Made by a program: the position numbers and the translations under genes
The notes under the pieces: model-generated
Seen by the model: the letters and a program-made list of their open reading frames with translations, nothing else
Told to the model about the DNA's origin: nothing
Databases searched by the model: none
Source: an uncultured Mesorhizobium sp.
Lineage (GTDB): Bacteria > Pseudomonadota > Alphaproteobacteria > Rhizobiales > Rhizobiaceae
Assembly (NCBI GenBank): GCA_950071955.1
Contig: CATMOC010000322.1
Span: 1 to 5,165 of the forward strand
Length of the DNA stretch: 5,165 nt
Direction: 5' to 3'
Shown: positions 1-4,692 of the stretch, one piece after another
Numbering within the stretch: position 1 is the first letter of the stretch
Layout: every line of letters begins with the position of its first letter

Positions 1-161
1 TGGTGCGTCAGGTCCTTGGTGTCCTTCGACAACGTCGCCAGTTGGCAACGTTGTCGAACAAGCAACTGGCTGATATCGGGATTACCCGTGAACAGGCCCT
101 AATCGAGGCGGCCCGGCCCTTTTGGGATCTGCCTAAGAAACAGGTCGATAACGGCACTTAG
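1..161 (+). CDS. DUF1127 (YjiS-type) small protein, 3' end only
   Basis: The reading frame is open from the left edge (first full codon at 3) to a TAG stop at 159-161, so 52 C-terminal residues are visible and the start lies outside the window. The segment has the DUF1127 pattern: a run of arginines and glutamines (LRQRRQL), then LSNKQLADIGITREQA, then an ending with ARPFWD. Members are typically 45-80 residues long, so most of the domain is present. The family is abundant in alphaproteobacteria. Some members, such as CcaF1 of Rhodobacter, have been described as RNA-binding proteins acting in RNA turnover, but the role of this copy is unknown. It converges with the RecQ remnant, leaving 22 bp between the two stops. 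A strong palindrome lies inside the coding sequence at 25-58. The family call is fairly sure; the function is not. Confidence 0.8.
   Translation, partial: VRQVLGVLRQRRQLATLSNKQLADIGITREQALIEAARPFWDLPKKQVDNGT
25..58. repeat. 34-bp near-perfect palindrome inside the DUF1127 gene
   Basis: The arms TTCGACAACGT (25-35) and ACGTTGTCGAA (48-58) are exact reverse complements. Around the same centre (41/42) GCCA (37-40) also pairs with TGGC (43-46). In all 15 of 17 symmetric positions match; only the 36/47 and central 41/42 pairs fail. As RNA this gives an 11-bp stem closed by a 12-nt loop. A competing stem is possible because GCCAGTTG (37-44) is the exact reverse complement of CAACTGGC (63-70). The two folds share bases and exclude each other. 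No T-run follows, so it is not an ordinary terminator. Confidence 0.8.
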
Positions 162-183
162 GCGGGGTCAGGGCTTCCGCCGA

Positions 184-480
184 TCAACTGAACCCGGAGA
201 TCACGGCCATAAACGGCTCGGCGAAGTCATTGAGCTTGGCCTCGCCGACGCCGAAGACCTCGGCGAAGGCGATATCGTCCGCTGGTTTGCGACCGGCCAT
301 ATCGACCAGGGTGCGGTCGGAAAAGATGACATAGGCCGGAACCCCCCGTTGCCGCGCCAGCTCCATGCGCAAATCCTTGAGCGCCGCGAACAGCCCTTCG
401 TCGGCTTCGGCAAGATCGCTGGGCGCCGGGGCGGCCTTGCCCGTCGAGGGAGGCAAGCGCGCGCGGTAGTCCAAGCTGAC
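184..480 (-). pseudogene. recQ: RecQ helicase C-terminal remnant (HRDC domain only)
   Basis: Read on the - strand, the frame ends at TGA (186-184). At about 402-199 it encodes a clear HRDC domain, starting DEGLFAALKDLR, followed by the core GVPAYVIFSDRTL and the closing helix-hairpin-like VFGVGEAKL. In RecQ helicases this module sits at the extreme C-terminus and binds DNA. Upstream lies a Pro/Ala-rich linker, but the winged-helix, zinc-binding and ATPase parts are missing: the frame runs into the leader and start of the divergent TetR gene, whose protein is convincing in the other strand. No good start codon with a Shine-Dalgarno site is seen; only TTG codons precede the domain. The right limit (about 480) is approximate. 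I infer a truncated, non-functional gene left at a rearrangement junction. A free-standing HRDC protein is a less likely alternative. Confidence 0.7.
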
Positions 481-484
481 CCGC

Positions 485-493
485 TGGTATATT
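485..493 (+). promoter_or_regulatory. Candidate extended -10 promoter element for the TetR gene
   Basis: TGG at 485-487 followed by TATATT at 488-493 resembles an extended -10 (TGnTATAAT) and is the most AT-rich spot upstream of the TetR gene. It would start transcription near 500, leaving a leader of about 75 nt. No convincing -35 hexamer lies 16-18 bp upstream. No copy of the inverted repeat at 1486-1503 is visible here, so autoregulation through that same site is not supported. Confidence 0.3.
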
Positions 494-574
494 TTCAATC
501 CAGACGCTATCCGGCGCCGTATGATCGGCATCGAAGCCCAAGGTGAGTCGGCGGCTGTTTGGAAGATGGAGACC

Positions 575-1228
575 ATGACGAAATCCAACGACAAGGCCAC
601 CGCCCTGCGGAACGACATCCTGGCGATCAAACGGGAACGCATACTTTCGGAAGCGGTCGACCTATTCTACGAGAATGGGTATCTTTCGACAAACGTGGAC
701 GCGATCGCGCAGCAGCTCGGCGCCACCAAGCCGTTCGTCTACTATCACTTCAAGAGCAAGATCGAGCTGCTTTCCGACATCTGCAGCCGTCTCATGCTGG
801 AAGCACTGGACGTGGCCGAGGCCGCCGCGGGTGCGGACGCCGGCCCGGTCGAAAAGCTGGCGCAGTTCGCGGTCGGCTTCACGAAGCTGGTGCTCGAGCG
901 GCACAAGCACGTGTCGATCTACTTCCGCGAGGAACTGAACCTGCCGGACGATGTGAAGGCCGCCATCAGCGACATGCGCAGGAAGATCGACTACCGCCTG
1001 CGCGGCATCCTCAAGGAGGGTGTCCAGACCGGCGAGTTCCACTTCTCGAACGTGGCCGTGGCGAGCCAGATCGTCTCCGGAATGGTGAGCTACACCTTCG
1101 CCTGGTACGACGAGGCGCGCCCGCTCTCCAAGGAGGCCATCATTCGCCAGATGCTGGAGCAGGTGCTGATGTCAGTCGGCGTCGACCGCGCGCGCCTCGA
1201 CGCCGTGCAGAAACCGCAGATCGCATGA
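575..1228 (+). CDS. TetR/AcrR-family transcriptional regulator
   Basis: This 217-residue protein has the standard TetR layout. The N-terminal three-helix DNA-binding domain covers about residues 20-66 and includes ILSEAVDLFYENGY, then TNVDAIAQQLGATK, then the signature recognition helix end FVYYHFKSKIELL. The rest is an all-helical ligand-binding and dimerisation domain. Its C-terminus, with FAWYDEARPLS around residues 175-185 followed by a last helix, resembles the KstR2-like group of TetR proteins that sense acyl-CoA thioesters; that is a family-level impression. I chose ATG 575 because GGAAG (561-565) lies 9 nt upstream; ATGs at 521 and 566 keep the frame but lack a well-placed ribosome site. 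The gene lies upstream of, and on the same strand as, the acyl-CoA dehydrogenase operon, separated by 349 bp. The perfect inverted repeat in that gap is its likely operator, suggesting a repressor released by a pathway CoA-thioester. Confidence 0.9.
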   Translation: MTKSNDKATALRNDILAIKRERILSEAVDLFYENGYLSTNVDAIAQQLGATKPFVYYHFKSKIELLSDICSRLMLEALDVAEAAAGADAGPVEKLAQFAVGFTKLVLERHKHVSIYFREELNLPDDVKAAISDMRRKIDYRLRGILKEGVQTGEFHFSNVAVASQIVSGMVSYTFAWYDEARPLSKEAIIRQMLEQVLMSVGVDRARLDAVQKPQIA

Positions 1229-1269
1229 CCACCGCACGTCCCCGCCGCTGACCGCGCGATCGAAGGCAC

Positions 1270-1285
1270 GGGAGAGACCCCTCCC
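1270..1285 (+). terminator. Weak hairpin downstream of the TetR gene
   Basis: GGGAG (1270-1274) and CTCCC (1281-1285) form a perfect 5-bp stem with a 6-nt loop, 42 bp after the TetR stop. No T-run follows, so intrinsic termination is doubtful. It is listed only as the best candidate for ending the TetR transcript. Confidence 0.15.
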
Positions 1286-1415
1286 AACTCCTTCGCCCGA
1301 ATCTGCTCCACGTTCCCGCCGCCCGCCTGGCCCGGTGAGATCGGGAAGCCCGGAGCGTGTGCCTTCTCGCAGCGACGTTCCACCGAACCGTCGGATCGAA
1401 CCCGACGTCCGCCAT

Positions 1416-1459
1416 CAAATCCGAGAGCGGCCGACGCCGCGGCGATCGACTCCGATTTG
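1416..1459. repeat. Inverted repeat with nested hairpin upstream of the promoter
   Basis: CAAATCCGAG (1416-1425) and CTCCGATTTG (1450-1459) are reverse complements at 9 of 10 positions. Inside them GCGGC (1427-1431) pairs with GCCGC (1436-1440) around a CGAC loop. The element ends 3 bp before the -35 box, where an activator or a second regulator could bind. It could also fold in read-through RNA from the TetR gene, but no T-run follows, so a terminator is unlikely. Confidence 0.5.
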
Positions 1460-1462
1460 GCC

Positions 1463-1492
1463 TTGCCGTACCTATCCGTACATTGTTATACT
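1463..1492 (+). promoter_or_regulatory. Sigma-70-like promoter of the acyl-CoA dehydrogenase operon
   Basis: A -35 box TTGCCG (1463-1468) is followed, after an 18-bp spacer, by a -10 box TATACT (1487-1492). The matches to consensus are 4/6 and 5/6, with the TTG that alphaproteobacterial promoters keep best. Transcription would begin near 1499, giving a leader of roughly 80 nt before the ATG at 1578. The -10 box lies within the inverted repeat at 1486-1503, so a protein bound there would block RNA polymerase. Confidence 0.6.
1466..1481 (+). repeat. Two CCGTAC direct repeats within the promoter
   Basis: CCGTAC occurs at 1466-1471 and 1476-1481, starting exactly 10 bp apart (one helical turn), between and partly overlapping the -35 and -10 boxes. 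Same-face repeats of this kind often serve as paired protein contacts, but the hexamers are short and may be chance. Confidence 0.35.
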
Positions 1493-1503
1493 GATAAGTA
1501 TAA
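1486..1503. promoter_or_regulatory. Putative TetR operator: perfect 7-4-7 inverted repeat
   Basis: TTATACT (1486-1492), GATA spacer, AGTATAA (1497-1503): the arms are exact reverse complements, giving an 18-bp site of the length and symmetry used by TetR-family dimers. It covers the -10 box and probable transcription start of the operon, the classic position for a repressor. The only regulator gene in the window lies immediately upstream, so I assign the site to that protein by inference. Confidence 0.65.
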
Positions 1504-1529
1504 ACAGGGCGATCCGGCGTCTGGCCGCT

Positions 1530-1555
1530 ACGCCCGGGCGTGCCGGCTGGCCGGC
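1530..1555. repeat. Two palindromes in the operon leader
   Basis: ACGCCCGGGCGT (1530-1541) is a perfect 12-bp palindrome. It is followed at once by GCCGG (1542-1546), a CTGG loop and CCGGC (1551-1555), a 5-bp all-GC hairpin ending 5 nt before the AGGAG ribosome site (1561-1565). They could be a second binding site, or mRNA structure that limits ribosome access or protects the 5' end. In DNA this GC-rich, some such structure is expected by chance. Confidence 0.4.
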
Positions 1556-1577
1556 GGGGCAGGAGAAGACCGAGGAC

Positions 1578-2741
1578 ATGGATTTCGAACTCACAGAACA
1601 TCAGCGTTTGCTGAGCGACCTGGTGACGAAGTTCGTCGAGAAGGAGATGCCCAAGGACGCAGTCGCTCGATGGGACCGCGACAACGAACTGCCGAATGAC
1701 CTCCTGGACAAGATGGCTGAAGTCGGCCTCATGGGAGCGAGCCTGCCCGAGACCTACGGCGGCACCGGCGGCGGGATCATCGAAGAGACGATCGTGCTGG
1801 AAGGGCTGGCGAGACACAGCTCGACCGTCGCGCTGGCCTACGGTCTCGACGTCTGTTTCGGTGCCGTGACGCTCGAACGCCACGGCACCGAGGAGCAGAA
1901 GCGGTATTTCCTGACGGGTCTCGCCCGCGGCGAGCTGCACTTCGCCTTGTCTCTCACCGAACCGGGCGGCGGAACCGATATCCTCGGCGCGATGAAGACC
2001 GTCGCGCGCGAAGACGGCGACGACTGGATCATCAACGGCGCCAAGGTCTTCACCACGGGTCTCAACATCGCGAAGTGGATCTTCGTGGTGGCGCGCACGT
2101 CGCGCGACGCGGAGAAGCCGTCTCGGGGACTGACCGTTTTCCTCATCGACAAGGACACACCCGGCATCCGCTACAACAAGATCGACAAGCTCGGCTCGCG
2201 CTTCCTGCATTCCTACGAGGTCGTCTACGAGGACGTCCGCGTGCCGAAGGCGTCGATCGTCGGGGCGGTCGGGCGGGGCTGGCCGACGATCCTCGACACG
2301 CTCAACAACGAACGGATCTTCGTTGCGGCGGTGTGCTGCGGCCTGGGCCAGGGGGCGCTGGAAGACGCACTTCAGTATGCCAAGGAGCGCAGCGCCTTCG
2401 GCCGGCCCATCGGCCAGTTCCAGGCGCTGCAGCACCAGCTTGCAGACCGGATGACGGAGCTCGAATCCGCGCGCCTGCTGACCTACAAGGCGGCCTGGCT
2501 CCAGGATCAGGGGCGCGACTGCTCGCTCTATGCCGCCATGGCGAAGCTGCATGCATCCGAGAGCGCCTTCCGGATGACCGACACGGGGATGCGCATCCTC
2601 GCCGGCTACGGCTTCACCATGGAATATCACATGCAGCGCTACTATCGCGACATTCGCCAGCTCATCTTCGCGCCGGTTACCAACGAGATGAGCAAGAACT
2701 TCATCGCTCAGGTCGGCGGCGGCCTGCCCAAGTCCTATTGA
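1578..2741 (+). CDS. Acyl-CoA dehydrogenase (FAD-dependent)
   Basis: This 387-residue protein is the normal length for a soluble acyl-CoA dehydrogenase, which makes the alpha,beta double bond in an acyl-CoA and passes electrons from FAD to electron-transfer flavoprotein. The N-terminal helical domain begins MDFELTEHQRLL. The middle beta domain holds LTEPGGGTD and NGAKVFTTG. The C-terminal helical domain carries ERSAFGRPIGQFQALQ and ILAGYGF...RYYRDIRQ. The medium-chain enzyme's catalytic Glu, in YEGT, is replaced here by Pro366 (APVT). Instead Glu245 in LNNER aligns with the catalytic Glu of isovaleryl-CoA and long-chain dehydrogenases (LDLER), so the base probably comes from that helix. ATG 1578 was chosen because family homology starts there and AGGAG (1561-1565) precedes it; longer in-frame starts lie upstream of the promoter. 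It is the first gene of the operon, ending 10 nt before E1 alpha. Substrate unknown; branched or medium chain is plausible. Confidence 0.93.
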   Translation: MDFELTEHQRLLSDLVTKFVEKEMPKDAVARWDRDNELPNDLLDKMAEVGLMGASLPETYGGTGGGIIEETIVLEGLARHSSTVALAYGLDVCFGAVTLERHGTEEQKRYFLTGLARGELHFALSLTEPGGGTDILGAMKTVAREDGDDWIINGAKVFTTGLNIAKWIFVVARTSRDAEKPSRGLTVFLIDKDTPGIRYNKIDKLGSRFLHSYEVVYEDVRVPKASIVGAVGRGWPTILDTLNNERIFVAAVCCGLGQGALEDALQYAKERSAFGRPIGQFQALQHQLADRMTELESARLLTYKAAWLQDQGRDCSLYAAMAKLHASESAFRMTDTGMRILAGYGFTMEYHMQRYYRDIRQLIFAPVTNEMSKNFIAQVGGGLPKSY

Positions 2742-2751
2742 AGGCCGCCCG

Positions 2752-3708
2752 ATGAACGACGCACTGCACCTCTACGAGCGGATGATGCTCATCCGCCAAT
2801 GCGAAGAGCAGTTGAACGACGTCTTCGCCAAAAACCTCTTTCCCGGGTACATCCATTCGTATCTTGGACAGGAGGCTTGCGCGGTCGGCATCTGCGCGGC
2901 CCTGAACGACGACGACTACCTCATGTCGAACCATCGCGGGCGCGGGCACTACCTGGCCAAGGGAATGGAACTGCGATCCATGATGGCCGAGATGTTCGGG
3001 AAGGAGACCGGCATCGCCGGCGGTCGCGGCGGCGAGATGCATGCAGCCGATCCCGCGCTCGGCATCCTCGGCGGCAACGGGATCGTCGGCGCGGGGCTGC
3101 CCATCGGCGCCGGAGCCGCCTACACGGCCCAGCTTAACGGCAAAGGCCAGGTAGCCGTCGTCTTCTTCGGGGAAGGCGCCAGCAACAACGGCTCCTTCGG
3201 CGAGACGATGAACCTGGCCGCGGCCTGGAAGCTGCCGCTGATCATGGTTTGCGAGAACAATCTCTATGCCGAGATGACCCCGTTCGCGAACACGGTCGCC
3301 CAGCCGGACGTCGCCATGCGGGCGGAGGGCTATGGAATGCCGGGAGAAGTGGTCGACGGCAACGACGTCCTGGAAGTCCGGAAGGCGGCGATCCGCGCGG
3401 TCGAGCGTGCCCGTGTGGGCGCCGGACCGACCTTGCTCGAACTCAAGACCTACCGATGGGGCGGCCACTTCCAGGGCGACCCGCGCAAGTACCGGTCCCG
3501 CGAGGAAGAGAAGGCGTGGATGGAGAAGTGCCCGCTGAAGCGCTACCGGGCCTTCATGCTCGAACAGGACATCGACGCCGGATCGATCGAGAGCATCGAC
3601 CTGCGGCTGAAAACCGAGGTTGAGGAGGCAATCCGGCTCGCGCTCGCGGCAGACGAGCCGCGGCCCGAGACCGCGCTCGACCATGTGTTCGCCGGCGAGG
3701 TGGCGTGA
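2752..3708 (+). CDS. Thiamine-diphosphate dehydrogenase E1 alpha subunit (acetoin/2-oxoacid type)
   Basis: This 318-residue protein is the alpha subunit of a heterotetrameric E1 enzyme, which decarboxylates a 2-oxoacid or cleaves acetoin on thiamine diphosphate and acylates the lipoyl group of E2. The thiamine-diphosphate/magnesium motif is complete: GEGASNNG from residue 140 to ENN at 168-170. Other family marks are the early HSYLGQEA, the SNHRGRGHYLAKG region, and GNGIVGAGLPIGAGAA. At 238-244 the loop reads GHFQGDP. Pyruvate dehydrogenases usually have GHSxSDP there, while acetoin dehydrogenase AcoA has a GHFEGD-type loop, so I favour an AcoA-like enzyme; a branched-chain or unknown 2-oxoacid substrate remains possible. 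TGAAGG (2739-2744), overlapping the stop of the previous gene, is a ribosome site 7 nt before ATG 2752. The stop overlaps the E1 beta start by one base, suggesting coupled translation at equal amounts. Confidence 0.92.
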   Translation: MNDALHLYERMMLIRQCEEQLNDVFAKNLFPGYIHSYLGQEACAVGICAALNDDDYLMSNHRGRGHYLAKGMELRSMMAEMFGKETGIAGGRGGEMHAADPALGILGGNGIVGAGLPIGAGAAYTAQLNGKGQVAVVFFGEGASNNGSFGETMNLAAAWKLPLIMVCENNLYAEMTPFANTVAQPDVAMRAEGYGMPGEVVDGNDVLEVRKAAIRAVERARVGAGPTLLELKTYRWGGHFQGDPRKYRSREEEKAWMEKCPLKRYRAFMLEQDIDAGSIESIDLRLKTEVEEAIRLALAADEPRPETALDHVFAGEVA

Positions 3709-4682
3709 TGGCGAGCAAGACCTATTGCTGGGCGCTGATCGACGCGATCCACGAGGAGATGAGCCGCGACGAGACCGTCGTCCTCCTGGGCGAGGACGTG
3801 GCGGAGGCCGGCGGTGCTTTCGGCGCCTCACGCACCCTTCTCGAGAGCTTCGGCCCCCGGCGCGTGCGTGACACGCCGATCAGCGAGGAGATCATCGTCG
3901 GGCTCGGAGTCGGAGCGGCGATGACCGGTAAGCGCCCGATCGTCGAGATCATGTTCATGGACTTCCTCGGACTGTGCCTCGACCAGATCTTCAACCAGGC
4001 GGCAAAGACCCACTACATCTACAGCGGTGCCTTCAAGATGCCGCTGGTGATCCGCACCTCGACGGCGGTCGAGATGGGCATCGGCCCGCATCACTCGCAG
4101 CTCCTGGAAAGCTGGCTGGGGCACGTGCCGGGCCTCAAGGTCGTGATGCCCTCGACGCCGCGGGACGCCAAGGGGCTGATGAAGGCTGCGATCCGCGACG
4201 ACAACCCGGTCGTCTTCATCGAGCACCTGGCGATGCATCGGGTGAAGGAGGATATCGAGGACGACGACTTCGTCATCCCGATCGGCAAGGCCGACGTGAA
4301 GCGCAAGGGGCGCGACGTCACCGTCGTCGCCACCGGCCTTCAGGTCGCGCGGGCGCTGGCGGCGGCGGACGAACTGGCGAAGGACGGCATCGAGATCGAG
4401 GTGATCGACCCGCGCACCATCAGCCCGCTCGACATCGACACGATCGTGGAATCGGTGAAGAAGACCAACCGCGCGCTGGTCGTGACCTCGTCGCTGAAGC
4501 CTTTCGGGTTCGGCTCGGAAGTCTCCGCCGAGATCACGGAACGTGCCTTCTTCCATCTGGACGCCCCGGTCGCGCGGCTGACGCCACCCTTCGCACCGGC
4601 GCCGTTCGGCAAGAAGTTCGACGCCTGGCTCAACCCAAATGCGGAGAGCATCGCCGCCTCCGTTCGTTCCCTGCTCGGCTGA
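3708..4682 (+). CDS. Thiamine-diphosphate dehydrogenase E1 beta subunit (acetoin/2-oxoacid type)
   Basis: This 324-residue protein is the beta partner of the preceding gene. It has the transketolase-like pyrimidine-binding domain, with LLGEDVAEAGGAFG (27-39), then DTPISEEIIVGLGVGAA, where Glu60 is the conserved residue that activates the cofactor. GPHHSQ (126-131) carries the conserved active-site His129. A transketolase C-terminal domain follows, with GRDVTVVATG and EVIDPRTISPLD. Length is normal for the family (about 320-340). ATG 3708 shares its A with the TGA stop of E1 alpha (3706-3708), and GAGG (3697-3700) sits 7 nt upstream; a GTG at 3705 is in frame but less likely. Two active sites form at the alpha/beta interfaces of the E1 tetramer in the cytoplasm. 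The segment before HHSQ (STAVEMGIGP) departs from the Gly/Ala-rich GAQHSQ context usual in pyruvate dehydrogenase and may bear on substrate choice. Specific substrate is not determined. Confidence 0.92.
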   Translation: MASKTYCWALIDAIHEEMSRDETVVLLGEDVAEAGGAFGASRTLLESFGPRRVRDTPISEEIIVGLGVGAAMTGKRPIVEIMFMDFLGLCLDQIFNQAAKTHYIYSGAFKMPLVIRTSTAVEMGIGPHHSQLLESWLGHVPGLKVVMPSTPRDAKGLMKAAIRDDNPVVFIEHLAMHRVKEDIEDDDFVIPIGKADVKRKGRDVTVVATGLQVARALAAADELAKDGIEIEVIDPRTISPLDIDTIVESVKKTNRALVVTSSLKPFGFGSEVSAEITERAFFHLDAPVARLTPPFAPAPFGKKFDAWLNPNAESIAASVRSLLG

Positions 4683-4692
4683 GGACGCGGGA

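Larger units (their letters stand above)
1229..1577. other. 349-bp intergenic region between the TetR gene and the operon
   Basis: No gene is supported here. The frame of the acyl-CoA dehydrogenase stays open back to 1335, but the translated part is Arg/Pro-rich without family resemblance and precedes the promoter, so it is not coding. The first half is GC-rich and carries only a weak hairpin after the TetR stop. The second half carries the regulatory signals, in order: an inverted repeat (1416-1459), a promoter (1463-1492), an operator-like palindrome (1486-1503) and a palindrome-rich leader (1530-1555) just ahead of AGGAG at 1561-1565. The stretch around 1470-1506 is markedly more AT-rich than its surroundings, as expected for a promoter. 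Confidence 0.75.

Noticed and set aside
161..181. Hairpin GGCGG (161-165) / CCGCC (177-181) as a terminator between the converging DUF1127 gene and recQ remnant
   Set aside because: The stem is only 5 bp with an 11-nt loop and no T-run on either side, so it is too weak to call.
521..574. Longer TetR start at ATG 521 or 566
   Set aside because: No ribosome site precedes 521 and the GGAAG at 561-565 abuts 566; the same GGAAG is well placed for ATG 575.
1335..1577. N-terminal extension of the acyl-CoA dehydrogenase from an upstream ATG
   Set aside because: The added residues are Arg/Pro-rich and unlike the family, and they would span the promoter and operator; ATG 1578 has a ribosome site and matches the usual N-terminus.
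1140..2630. Long open frame (496 codons) on the - strand opposite the acyl-CoA dehydrogenase gene
   Set aside because: Its protein is Arg/His/Asp-rich without any recognisable domain and mirrors the codon pattern of the real + strand gene; such antisense frames are common in GC-rich DNA.
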